Positions 16,472-24,442 of a DNA stretch of 64,000 nucleotides are shown in pieces. The notes beneath the pieces were generated by a model, which made no database searches, was not told the origin of the DNA, and saw only the letters and a program-made list of their open reading frames with translations. Location of the stretch: positions 248,001 to 312,000 of the forward strand of contig NZ_SJPV01000009.1 in assembly GCF_007860135.1 (NCBI RefSeq), given 5' to 3'. Position numbers and translations under genes: made by a program. The stretch's first letter is position 1. The number at the start of each line of letters is the position of its first letter. The DNA is from Novipirellula artificiosorum (GTDB lineage: Bacteria > Planctomycetota > Planctomycetia > Pirellulales > Pirellulaceae).

Positions 16472-17732
16472 GCTCACCCATCAAGAAGCATCCCGAACCC
16501 TCTTTTCCCATTGTTTTCGCAGATTGGTTATTCGCCGTGCGAGCTCGGGATGGGTCATTAGCGGCAGAGATGACACCGCCACGGACACCGCCGATCACTG
16601 CATCGAAATCAATTGCTTCGCCAGTAAGTGATGACGCCCCCGCTGCCCAGTGATCATCGTGAACTTGCAGGTAGTGTTTTTCAGCCGTCTTGCTTGAATG
16701 GCCGAGCCAAGCGTTGATGACGTGATCCTCCCGATGCTCCTGAAGTTCTGTCCTTCTAGTGGCCCGCAAGTTGCCGAAAGTCTTCTCCCAAGGAACTATC
16801 CCCGCTTGTTCGATGATCCGGTTCATCTGCGTCCCAAGGTTCGCCCTGCGGTGGTACCGCCGAATACATCGTGTTGCCCCGTCTGGTGCCGATTCAGATG
16901 ATGCCAACAGAAACGGCATCAACTCGGGGAAGATCGGACAGAACCGCAAACCCGTCTTGGGCGAATCAATTCGCAATCGGTCGATGTCCCAAAGGATGTC
17001 CGCCCAGGTCATCACAAGAATCTCGCAACGACGTAAACCCGCAAATCTGGCAAACGCGAAGATCAAACGCCAGTCGTCATCGGGGCAGGCTTTCAACACT
17101 TCGATTGCCGTCGCACGGCTAATGTAGTGATCGCGAGTCCTATTCACGTCGCTACCCGGCTTCACGTCGGCAAATGGACTTTCAGGTATCAGACGATCAC
17201 GAACCGCATCTGCAAAGATTGCCTTCGCTTTTTTTGTGTACTTTGAAACCGTCGCTTCCGAGTGCCCTCTATCCGATACAAGCCATCGTTGCCAACGGAT
17301 CGCATCGGCAGGTGTAATCGTAGTCAGCAGGCACCTTTGGCCGAAACGATCAACAAGAAAGCCCTTCACTCGTGTGTAGTCTTCAAGAGTCACCGCAGCG
17401 ATGTCCGTTCGCCCTGCAATGTACTTGTCGCAGAATGGCCCCAAGAATCGATCAGAATCAGCGTTGCGGTTCTGGATTGGATCAACCAAGCCCCAACCAC
17501 AAAGCGTATCCCGAATCCGCCCGTCAACCCCCCTCGCCCACTTAGCTGCATCTGGTTCCGGTTGCACGTTGGATGCCCTCGCCCGTACCAACTCCTCAAC
17601 ATGCCGAGCAACAGCATCTGCAGCCCGTTTGCTAAGCGGTCCCAGCCACAGCGAACGCCGCTTCTTTTCATGCCGAAACTGCAGACGCCAACCAGTACGC
17701 CCACGGTCAGACTCTTTTCTTAAACTCGCCAT
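16422..17732 (-). CDS. Tyrosine recombinase/integrase of the element
   Basis: 436 residues. An N-terminal core-binding domain (about 95-180) is followed by the catalytic domain (about 200-360). Visible catalytic residues are R234/R235 in AGLRRCE, K259 in DSPKTG, R323 and R326 in FGNLRATRRTE (in place of the usual HxxR), H345 in WLGHSSKT and the nucleophile Y354 in EKHY. The 18-bp attL core encodes residues about 421-427, so the last 10 residues come from chromosomal DNA to the left. In a circular form the frame would instead continue into about 68 other residues ending at 26219. It should catalyse insertion and excision of this element. Confidence 0.92.
   Translation of the reverse strand: MASLRKESDRGRTGWRLQFRHEKKRRSLWLGPLSKRAADAVARHVEELVRARASNVQPEPDAAKWARGVDGRIRDTLCGWGLVDPIQNRNADSDRFLGPFCDKYIAGRTDIAAVTLEDYTRVKGFLVDRFGQRCLLTTITPADAIRWQRWLVSDRGHSEATVSKYTKKAKAIFADAVRDRLIPESPFADVKPGSDVNRTRDHYISRATAIEVLKACPDDDWRLIFAFARFAGLRRCEILVMTWADILWDIDRLRIDSPKTGLRFCPIFPELMPFLLASSESAPDGATRCIRRYHRRANLGTQMNRIIEQAGIVPWEKTFGNLRATRRTELQEHREDHVINAWLGHSSKTAEKHYLQVHDDHWAAGASSLTGEAIDFDAVIGGVRGGVISAANDPSRARTANNQSAKTMGKEGSGCFLMGEQAVPLGHELSAKTRGF
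16454..16471. repeat. attL: 18-bp attachment core, left copy
   Basis: GTCCTAGTGGGACAGCTT, identical to 26422-26439 in the same orientation, with flanking bases differing on both sides. It lies inside the 3' end of the integrase gene, as expected when a tyrosine recombinase acts next to its own gene. It also lies inside the detached 3' end of the resident integrase gene, read in a different frame. Confidence 0.75.
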
Positions 17733-17756
17733 CTATAACTACCATCAGTTAAACCC

Positions 17757-17828
17757 ATGAACAAGAAACACAACGGCGGGCTGGTCATGGGAACCAGTGT
17801 TCGCCCCGTCGGGCTAGCCGCTGCGTAA
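17757..17828 (+). CDS. Possible 23-residue peptide divergent from the integrase
   Basis: ATG at 17757 opens MNKKHNGGLVMGTSVRPVGL and ends in TAA after 23 codons. It starts 25 nt from the integrase start on the opposite strand. There is no clear ribosome-binding site. It could be a leader peptide or chance. Confidence 0.2.
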   Translation: MNKKHNGGLVMGTSVRPVGLAAA

Positions 17829-18076
17829 AGAAATGTATACATCCAATTCCCTCAGGGCCAATCACCACCCATCAGCCGCAACTATTTCCACTCGTTTCGG
17901 ATGCGTCTCGTGCAAGGGGACGTCTCGTGATCAGTCCAGATGGTCAACTACCAATCTCGTGCATCACCAGCACGCACATAAAACGACCACCCAAAGCATC
18001 CACCCAAAACCACCACCTACGTCAACAACCGTAAACCCCAGGGCAAGAACCCAGATCCATCGAGACAAGAAGCACA
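17829..18076. other. A/C-rich noncoding spacer
   Basis: The plus strand is strikingly poor in G and rich in C and A (many CCACC and CAACC runs), unlike its neighbours. No reading frame is supported. It lies between the leftward gene block and the integrase gene, so it could carry a leader, a regulatory site or an origin function. Confidence 0.4.
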
Positions 18077-18328
18077 TCAATCTCCGCATCGGTAGTCCTC
18101 CATCGTGTCGGTCAATCGCATCGAGCCATCAGGTCGCCGAGGATCGCGAGTAAGGCCCTCAGCCTGCTCGGGTGCAATCTGGCTCACATCGACGCACCGG
18201 AGCCCGTAGGATCGCAATGCGGCTTTCAGGAAGCGGCGCATCGAGCGAAGCACCGCATCGTCATCGCCCACCCACGCCTCGGGCCTAAGGGTGACCGTCC
18301 AGTGAGTTCGGTCTTTCGGTTTGATCAT
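18077..18328 (-). CDS. Small hypothetical protein of the element
   Basis: The 83-residue protein starts at ATG 18328, with GGAG 8 nt upstream. It begins MIKPKDRTHWTVTLRPEAWV and has several charged residues and no membrane segment. I do not recognise the family. It is the last gene of the leftward block before the integrase. Confidence 0.55.
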   Translation of the reverse strand: MIKPKDRTHWTVTLRPEAWVGDDDAVLRSMRRFLKAALRSYGLRCVDVSQIAPEQAEGLTRDPRRPDGSMRLTDTMEDYRCGD

Positions 18329-18440
18329 TGTTCAACTCCATTTGGTCAACCGCGTGAACGGTCGTCGTCAATTCCGTATTCGGGAGGCACTCATAGCGAA
18401 GCGTGCATGAGTGACGCTCGTAATGTGTCTGTGTCTGTAT

Positions 18441-18532
18441 GTAGGCGCGGTGATGTCCCCACTAGCGGACATGAGAGCGCCGTCTATTGGACATGAGAGC
18501 GCCGTCTAGCCTTAGTAGGCGCGGTGGTGTCC
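18441..18532. repeat. Iteron-like cluster of four related repeats
   Basis: GGACATGAGAGCGCCGTCTA occurs twice, at 18467-18486 and 18489-18508. It is flanked by GTAGGCGCGGTGATGTCC at 18441-18458 and GTAGGCGCGGTGGTGTCC at 18515-18532. The outer motif, inverted, reads GGACATCACCGCGCC and resembles the inner one, so there are two copies in each orientation. The cluster overlaps the 3' end of the HTH gene next to the DnaB-type ATPase gene, a place where replication-protein binding sites might be expected. Confidence 0.55.
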
Positions 18533-18834
18533 TCACTAATCACTTTTCCCGTGATGACGAACACCCTCGGGATCGTCCCCTGCTTCGGTTTGACGAGCTT
18601 GATTGCCTGCCATCGTTCGAGGTCATCGAACAACCGTCGCGCGGTTCGTCGATCAACTCCAAGAGCTATTGCCAAGTCCGATTCGGAAACTCGGAATTGC
18701 CGGTTGGCCTGCGCGTGCCGGTAGCACACTAACATCGCAACACCATGCCGTGCCGGTAGCTGACGCAACAGCTTGTCAACGATGTGATTCAACTGTTCGA
18801 ATCGACGCTGAGATTTTGATTTTGAGGTGGCCAT
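18484..18834 (-). CDS. Winged-helix/HTH protein of the element
   Basis: 116 residues. The HTH lies around VSESDLAIALGVDRRTARRLFDDL (about 50-72) and is followed by a beta-hairpin-like ITGKVISEDT segment. The N-terminus is basic. Its ATG overlaps the stop of the ATPase gene (TAATG), which suggests translational coupling. It probably binds DNA as a regulator or replication initiator-like factor, and the repeats at 18441-18532 are an obvious candidate site. The exact family is not recognised. Confidence 0.65.
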   Translation of the reverse strand: MATSKSKSQRRFEQLNHIVDKLLRQLPARHGVAMLVCYRHAQANRQFRVSESDLAIALGVDRRTARRLFDDLERWQAIKLVKPKQGTIPRVFVITGKVISEDTTAPTKARRRSHVQ

Positions 18835-19976
18835 TAAAAGGACGCCTCCTCGTAGCTCTCGGCAGCAAACGGATTCGCGTCGCCATAGTCGAGGAACTCG
18901 CTGTGTGGTTCCACAACCGGCTCAGGACGCTCAAAACGCATCGCTGGCATGTTGAACACCAGGTCATGCGGAACACGTTCTCCGTGCCGGTTCTTACCGC
19001 ATTGCAGGTCTACCTTGCGAACCTTGTCGTTGTCATCGACTGGGCCATCGTCGCAAAGCAGGTAGATCGAATCAGCCATGAACTCGATTTCGCCGGATTC
19101 CTTCAACGATGCCATCGACAACTGACTCGACTCGTAACTCGAACCGTTCTTATTACGCCCGCGAGTGACTGCCGAAACAGCTAAGACACCCCAGTCCCGG
19201 TTCGCCAACTGCCGTAGCGACCTCATCACCTGATTGACACCGACGCGGGCATCATCCCCGGGCGCGAACAATTGCAAGTAGTCGAGCAACAACAACCCAC
19301 AACGCCCTTCCGTAAAGCTCTGCAAGTCACCTAAACCAAAAGGCCCAGGCATAACCTCTATACGATCCAAGTAGGGTCTAATATCATCAGCCGCATCTTC
19401 AACCGCTTGCATCTGGGAGGGGGTCAAATCCGCAAACCGGAGTGCCTTCGCGGGCACCCCTGAACGACGTGTCAATTCCCTACCCAGCAGTACGTCAAAA
19501 CTAGTCTCAGCGTTTGCAACGAATACAGTGATCTCACTATCGTGATCCAATACATCGAACACATACTGCATTGCAAAGGTCGTTTTGCCGAAACCAGGGG
19601 GGGCAGCAACAATGGTGATCTTATTTGGCCCACACTCAAAACCATCAATCCAATCACCAGTCGGATAAAGGTAATCGCCCTCCTTGCGTCTCAATCGATC
19701 CAATAATGAATCCAAGCATTGAACCGACTCGGAAACCTCACCCGGTAGCACATACCCCTCGGGCACCTGCATAGGCGCTATGCTCAAAGCCCGATACCGC
19801 TCATGAACAGTCGCGGAACCGTACTCGGTAGCAATGTCCTGTAGTCGATGGGAGTAGTCCCACGGAGTCGCCCCACCGAACACCTCGACGCCCCACTTTC
19901 TTGGAACTAGCTCATTGCCTGCATCCCTTGCACCAATCAGCAAAGAGTCAATCTCCTTCGTAATCTCAGGAGCCAT
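18834..19976 (-). CDS. DnaB/RecA-like (SF4) helicase or ATPase
   Basis: I chose ATG 19976 (MAPEITKEID), which overlaps the stop of the upstream gene, over ATG 20036, giving 380 residues. The RecA-type core has Walker A AAPPGFGKTT (about 125-133), a segment like the DnaB H1a region (VFVANAETSF) and Walker B LLLLDYLQLF (about 228-237). Later SMASLKESGEIEFMADS resembles the DnaB C-terminal sensor region. It lacks the DnaB N-terminal domain. It probably works in replication or transfer of the element, coupled to the neighbouring HTH proteins. Confidence 0.85.
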   Translation of the reverse strand: MAPEITKEIDSLLIGARDAGNELVPRKWGVEVFGGATPWDYSHRLQDIATEYGSATVHERYRALSIAPMQVPEGYVLPGEVSESVQCLDSLLDRLRRKEGDYLYPTGDWIDGFECGPNKITIVAAPPGFGKTTFAMQYVFDVLDHDSEITVFVANAETSFDVLLGRELTRRSGVPAKALRFADLTPSQMQAVEDAADDIRPYLDRIEVMPGPFGLGDLQSFTEGRCGLLLLDYLQLFAPGDDARVGVNQVMRSLRQLANRDWGVLAVSAVTRGRNKNGSSYESSQLSMASLKESGEIEFMADSIYLLCDDGPVDDNDKVRKVDLQCGKNRHGERVPHDLVFNMPAMRFERPEPVVEPHSEFLDYGDANPFAAESYEEASF

Positions 19977-20262
19977 TGTCTGAACCCCCAAAATCACGAA
20001 TAAAATAATAGGCCGCGAGACTGCGACAAAATCCATCAGGCACTACATTAAAACGCGCTAGCCGCGCCTGCATTTCGCATGCGTGACCACCCGCGACGAC
20101 CAGTTGGCCATCCTCTATACACGCGTGATGGGTGTAGGCCACTGCACGCCATACAGTGCCCTCGGCTTCCCAACGCAGTTCGTCTATCTTGTCTGCCGGG
20201 TACTGGTTGTTAGAATGTGAATGGCGGGTCGCATCGTCAAAAACGCTTTGGGAGTTAGCCAT
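19966..20262 (-). CDS. Hypothetical protein of the element
   Basis: 98 residues from ATG 20262 (MANSQSVFDD). This ATG overlaps the stop of the upstream HTH gene, and its own stop overlaps the start of the ATPase gene. No family is recognised. It contains two cysteine/histidine-containing stretches (THHACIEDG and GGHACEMQ) that could bind a metal, though this is speculative. Position suggests a helper of the ATPase. Confidence 0.6.
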   Translation of the reverse strand: MANSQSVFDDATRHSHSNNQYPADKIDELRWEAEGTVWRAVAYTHHACIEDGQLVVAGGHACEMQARLARFNVVPDGFCRSLAAYYFIRDFGGSDNGS

Positions 20263-20548
20263 TTTTGGTTGCCTCCCTTTTTTCGTCCCTGGTCTCCAGG
20301 GCAGCAATCGCAGCATCGGGTCGGTACAGCCGACGCCGACCGATCATCACGGATGGGATCTTGCCATCAGCTCGCAGTCGGTCCACGCTGCAACGAGACA
20401 CCCCAAGCAACTCCGCCAACCGGTCGCCGTCGACGAGGCGGGGTTCGGATGACTCGTGCAGAAGGCTCCCCAATTGTCGCATCACGTCGGAGACGATCGC
20501 TCTGCGGAATTCATCGGGATCAATGTCTTGCAAATAAAGACTAGGCAT
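20255..20548 (-). CDS. Excisionase-like HTH protein
   Basis: 97 residues from ATG 20548 (MPSLYLQDID), which overlaps the stop of the preceding gene. The HTH_17/MerR-like motif RLAELLGVSRCSVDRLRADG followed by KIPSVMIGRRRLYR is typical of excisionases and small element regulators. It may direct excision or regulate the block. Alternative start 20572 lacks the overlap seen elsewhere in the operon. Confidence 0.75.
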   Translation of the reverse strand: MPSLYLQDIDPDEFRRAIVSDVMRQLGSLLHESSEPRLVDGDRLAELLGVSRCSVDRLRADGKIPSVMIGRRRLYRPDAAIAALETRDEKREATKNG

Positions 20549-21167
20549 GGTGATCCTCCATGCGAGCTTCAATCCAGTCGCGAACGGTCACCAATTCGTG
20601 CTCGGCAAGCTCGGACACAAACGTCCTCAACTTGCTCATGCGTCCGGTGTCTTGCGGTTCCTCCACATCCTCGTACTCGTCGCCGCATTCTTCGTACTCG
20701 TCTTCCGCGCCATCGTCGGAGACTTCATTCACATCGTCGTCGTCAACGATCTCACCTTGAACGACTTTCTTGCGTGCTTCACTAACGATCTTCGCCGTGA
20801 CCTTCGTGCCGCGTTCATCAGCTATCTTCTCAGCCTCATCAACAACTTCCTGCTGCTTCTCGGCTGGTGCTTTCGCAAGTTCACGAGCCTGACGCTCGTT
20901 CTCGATCTGTGCACCATGGTGCACACTTTGTTCACTGTCCTGTACAGCGTCACTCGACTCGATTAGATAGTAGGCGTATCTCCGCTTGAACCCGAATCGC
21001 TCCTCGGCATACGCCACAAAACTTCTGTGGGTCGCCCTGTATAACTTGCTGTCGCGGATTTCCTTCAGCGCGGAGCCGACCTTGAGAAATGTCTTCTGCC
21101 CATTGGCAACAATCTTCTCAAGTGACCGGAGACGGTTTGCGTCTTTGGGTGTGATTGACCTCTGCAT
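20541..21167 (-). CDS. ParB/DUF3102-like DNA-binding protein
   Basis: 208 residues. The N-terminal half has a helix-rich DNA-binding part with FLKVGSALKEIRDSKLYR and GFKRRYAYYLIESSDAV, as in plasmid and phage proteins of the ParB/DUF3102 kind. A very acidic linker follows (about 140-175, DDDDVNEVSDDGAEDEYEE) and then a short C-terminal helix region. Its start overlaps the upstream stop by one base (TAATG). It may act in partition or in control of replication; the family call is approximate. Confidence 0.6.
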   Translation of the reverse strand: MQRSITPKDANRLRSLEKIVANGQKTFLKVGSALKEIRDSKLYRATHRSFVAYAEERFGFKRRYAYYLIESSDAVQDSEQSVHHGAQIENERQARELAKAPAEKQQEVVDEAEKIADERGTKVTAKIVSEARKKVVQGEIVDDDDVNEVSDDGAEDEYEECGDEYEDVEEPQDTGRMSKLRTFVSELAEHELVTVRDWIEARMEDHHA

Positions 21168-21337
21168 TAGGTGCCCTCCGACGGTGCGGGGACAGGTCGC
21201 ATTGCCTTCGCTTTTTGCGATTCTTCGCGATGCTTTGCGAGTGCTCGCTCAATTGTGCGCAGCAATTTCAACTCGCGGCGACGCTCCGCGATGCGTTGTC
21301 GGATGGTGAGTTCATCCAACAGGTTTTTCTCGTCCAT
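21167..21337 (-). CDS. Small coiled-coil-like protein
   Basis: 56 residues from ATG 21337 (MDEKNLLDEL), almost entirely charged and helical (RQRIAERRRELKLLRTIERA), ending in a Pro-rich tail. It overlaps the next gene by one base. No family is recognised. Confidence 0.5.
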   Translation of the reverse strand: MDEKNLLDELTIRQRIAERRRELKLLRTIERALAKHREESQKAKAMRPVPAPSEGT

Positions 21338-21413
21338 TGTTTCTCCATCGTTTGAGTGACGATGGAGGAACGATGACATAGCTCATGGACGCCTCGACCG
21401 ACGACGCATCGGT

Positions 21414-22106
21414 TTATACGTCGGTCGTTACATCGACCAACTTTGCCCGTGATTTATCAAACTTCACAGTCCATTCAGTATCCGCCAAATCTGTGTTGAG
21501 CTTTTCTAAGGCTCGCTTTACAGATGAATCCTTAACACTTCCCTCGTAAACGTCGTCGTTCAATGTGCCGAGCGATACGAAGTGCTTGTGTTTGCGAAGT
21601 GCCTCAAACAAATCAAACGAACGTCCTTCGAGCATCGAAGCGATTTCATCGAGTCGGGTATTGTTATCATCCCCAACAGCAGCAACTTCATCTGCCGGAA
21701 GATCAATTCCCGCATTCGTAACAGCTCGCTCGACCGCTTCCAGGGCATCCTGCAATGCCTGGGCGGTATCGCGTCGCATCGTCCACAGGTGCAGTTCTCG
21801 CTCGTCCTCAGGCGTGTTGTGCGTCACGAGCCAATCAGGCGTTCCCCACCAATACGAAAATGCTTCTTGATGCTCCCGCATTTTTGGAAAACACTCGATC
21901 AGCCGTTTCGCATTTCGTCCCACGCTTGGAATGACGGGCGAGTCAGATTTCGAAACGTCAATGCCAGCCTCGACCGCAGCAATACGGGTGACGGCATTCC
22001 CAACCAGCGACTCAAGCGACTCCAGATACTCGCCGATCTGTTGAAGGCACAATTGACGTGACGCTTGATCATCAAGCCACGCAAGACGCGATTCGATTTC
22101 GTTCAT
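21414..22106 (-). CDS. Hypothetical protein, first gene of the leftward block
   Basis: 230 residues with GGGGAA a few bases upstream of ATG 22106. It is helical and acidic, with no signal peptide and no known domain. It contains IPSVGRNAKRLIECFPKM and a C-terminal part with DDVYEGSVKDSSVKRALEKL, which looks like a small winged-helix region as found in primase-associated proteins. It opens the block of coupled genes that ends at 18077, so replication or maintenance is the likeliest context. Confidence 0.55.
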   Translation of the reverse strand: MNEIESRLAWLDDQASRQLCLQQIGEYLESLESLVGNAVTRIAAVEAGIDVSKSDSPVIPSVGRNAKRLIECFPKMREHQEAFSYWWGTPDWLVTHNTPEDERELHLWTMRRDTAQALQDALEAVERAVTNAGIDLPADEVAAVGDDNNTRLDEIASMLEGRSFDLFEALRKHKHFVSLGTLNDDVYEGSVKDSSVKRALEKLNTDLADTEWTVKFDKSRAKLVDVTTDV

Positions 22107-22423
22107 TGAGATTCCCCGTTGAAAGATGCCATCGCGGGCAACCCACGGGGATGGGTCGCCGCGACGGCGATTGAATGCGGCTCATGACTTCCGCAACCAA
22201 AATCTTAGCCGATGCCAAAAAGAGCGGTACCCATTGGAGGCCGCGGTTTTTCCGAGCGAGCGCCGACGCGACGAAAAACCGTTCTCTCCTTTCTCTCCTG
22301 TTCCGTCAATCGCAAGAATTACCGACGACTTGATCTATCCCGGTTTGCCAGAGATAACTCATTCTGAACTCAACTGAATGTCTTTGCATAACTCACGGTA
22401 CCTTCCTGATACAATGACGAGCC
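22107..22423. other. Divergent intergenic region with a 9-bp stem
   Basis: 317 nt between the leftward block and the rightward channel gene. CGGTTTTTC at 22244-22252 and GAAAAACCG at 22273-22281 form a perfect 9-bp stem with a 20-nt loop. Promoters for both directions should lie here. No gene is supported. Confidence 0.45.
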
Positions 22424-23149
22424 ATGAACCTAAGAGAATTAGTCGAAGCGAATGACACAAAGGTTGGACGGACATTTGATCTGTTCATCCAGGCTCTTAT
22501 CGTTGTCTCGATTGTTACGTTTTCACTGGAAACTCTCCCGGGGATCAGCTTCCGTCAAAGAGAGATCCTAGGCATCATCGAGACTGTTTGTGTTCTAATC
22601 TTTACTGCTGAGTATCTAGCCCGTCTTTTTGTCGCAGACCGGAAGCTGCAATTTGCAACGAGCTTTTTTGGCGTCATCGATTTGCTTGCAATTTTGCCGT
22701 TCTATTTGTCACTTGGGGTCGACCTTCGTTCGATACGAGCGTTCCGTTTGCTCAGACTGTTTCGGATTCTGAAGTTAGCTAGGTATAGCAAAGCAATCCG
22801 CCGCTTTCACCATGCGCTTCTCATAGCAAGAGAGGAAGTTGTTCTCTTTGGATTTACCGCATTGATCGTGCTGTACTTGGCTGCGGTCGGCATTTACTAC
22901 TTTGAAAACGAAGCACAACCAGACGCGTTCGCCTCCGTTTTTCATTCTCTCTGGTGGGCTGTCGCAACACTAACCACTGTCGGATACGGCGACGTCTATC
23001 CAATTACAGCTGGAGGTCGATGCTTCACGTTCTTGGTGTTGCTCGTTGGGCTTGGCATAGTATCCGTTCCCGCCGGGTTAGTTTCTGCCGCGCTTACAAA
23101 AGCACGAGAGATTGAAGACCAGGAATCGGTTGATTCGGAAACTCGATAG
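22424..23149 (+). CDS. Voltage-gated-type potassium channel
   Basis: The 241-residue ion transport protein has six membrane helices. The S4-like segment RAFRLLRLFRILKLARYSK (about 107-125) carries regularly spaced arginines. The pore loop has the K+ selectivity filter TTVGYGD (about 185-191), and the length fits a compact prokaryotic Kv subunit. Four subunits would form a K+-selective channel in the inner membrane. It is cargo inside the integrative element and is followed by a repeated noncoding element (23199-23285). Confidence 0.93.
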   Translation: MNLRELVEANDTKVGRTFDLFIQALIVVSIVTFSLETLPGISFRQREILGIIETVCVLIFTAEYLARLFVADRKLQFATSFFGVIDLLAILPFYLSLGVDLRSIRAFRLLRLFRILKLARYSKAIRRFHHALLIAREEVVLFGFTALIVLYLAAVGIYYFENEAQPDAFASVFHSLWWAVATLTTVGYGDVYPITAGGRCFTFLVLLVGLGIVSVPAGLVSAALTKAREIEDQESVDSETR

Positions 23150-23198
23150 ACCCAACTAACGATACATTGTACCATAAGGCAAAACCGTTCTCCCTCTG

Positions 23199-23285
23199 CC
23201 GCCATCTGGCCTACGGTAGGGCAAAATAGTTTGAGATGGACATACAATAGGGTCTGCGGTCGGCTTGGGGTCGGGGCACGGGCTT
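23199..23285 (+). repeat. Cargo-associated noncoding element, copy 1
   Basis: Begins CCGCCATCTGGC (23199-23210), includes GGCTTGGGGTCGGG (23262-23275) and ends CGGGCTT. The same blocks recur in the same order and spacing at 25971-26058, with a diverged middle. It starts 50 nt after the channel gene. Confidence 0.6.
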
Positions 23286-24221
23286 CCGTCTGCAACAGGA
23301 CATTCGTGCGTCCGCCTTGGGATTGAAGATCGTCTCAGCGAATCCATCTCTCGCGGCCAGTCGTTTCGCCTCCGAGTCGTTTGGCCGGTAGACCGCTTCG
23401 CCTTCGCAACCGCAGTTCGTTCCTCACAGCGGATGCTTGGCTTCGCTACCTGATTGACAGCACCACCGGTCTACACTGGCGTCGCTTCAACGTTCCGTTC
23501 GCCGCCGACTTCGTTGCGCTGCGCCACATGTTCGTACCTCACATGCCGCTTGCTTCACTTCGCGTCGGACTTGCAGCCGGGCATTCGCACCGTCGCGGCC
23601 TCTAAATAGCGGCGTTCGCGATCCATCGCTCACCCGCTTTACTCGGCATCCTGCCTCGTTCGTCGCCGTGTCGCATCGTTCAGCCGATGACGATGGTTCT
23701 CGGATCGTACCGCGAAGTAGAACACGTTTGGCTCGAACCACCCTCATCGACTTCACGGGCTCGACGCCATCACTCATCCTTCGTTCGGCTACGTCGACTC
23801 ACATCGACCGCCTCGCCCCGCTTCGCTTGCTCGGGTCGATCGCTACGCCCATCCATGAGCTTCGCTCACGACGGGCTTCCGTGCCCCGGTCGGGCTTCAT
23901 GCGCGGACGTCCATGTCCGCGTACTGGTACTCAACATTGCGGTGGCTCTTGGCGGCGATGGGTCGCTCGGTGTAATGGATACCGTTTGTCGCCGCCGCTT
24001 CGTGTCGGAGCCTTACGCGAGGTTTCGCGGGCGTGGTTGATCGTTTGGCTACGGGTTGCCGGTTACGCCCGCGTGGTTCGGTCGCCATCGGTTCCCGCAG
24101 ACGACAAGGCCACGTTCCACCCGGTTGCCGGGATTGCGGCAAAATGTCGCGACGTCCCGGGCTTGGCGACTTGGACGTTGGTTCGCCGCTTGATCCTAGC
24201 GACCCACAGGGACGCTTCACG
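23286..24221 (+). other. About 0.94 kb of noncoding, hairpin-rich DNA ending at a terminator
   Basis: The longest frames here (for example 23668-24249) have random-like composition, very rich in Arg, Ser and Pro, with no domain. The DNA has many short dyads, for example GCGGAC-GTCCAT-GTCCGC near 23915. An intrinsic terminator closes it on the plus strand. It could be a structured noncoding RNA or decayed cassette DNA. Confidence 0.4.
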
Positions 24222-24242
24222 AAGGCCTCACGGCCTTTCTTT
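24222..24242 (+). terminator. Rho-independent terminator
   Basis: AAGGCC-TCAC-GGCCTT forms a perfect 6-bp stem with a 4-nt loop, followed by TCTTT. The T-run makes sense only on the plus strand. It closes transcription coming from the channel gene or the noncoding region behind it, about 200 nt before the next gene. Confidence 0.65.
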
Positions 24243-24442
24243 GGAATGAGCAAGGCATTAACGAGAAGGAACAAGCCGAAACTTGTTTGGGACTGCGTCC
24301 ACCTCGGGGAGCCAAGATTCGATTATGCTTTTGGCTGATGTTCGCAATCTCTGGCCGCAGGGGTACCGAGATAAACTCAATGTTGGCAACAGTCGGTTGC
24401 CTCCGTGCCAACGATTTTCAAGCAACTTGCAGGGAATTTGCA

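Noticed and set aside
23668..24249. Rightward frame of 193 codons as a cargo protein
   Set aside because: Composition is dominated by Arg, Ser and Pro with no domain, the start has no ribosome-binding site, and several other frames overlap it equally well.
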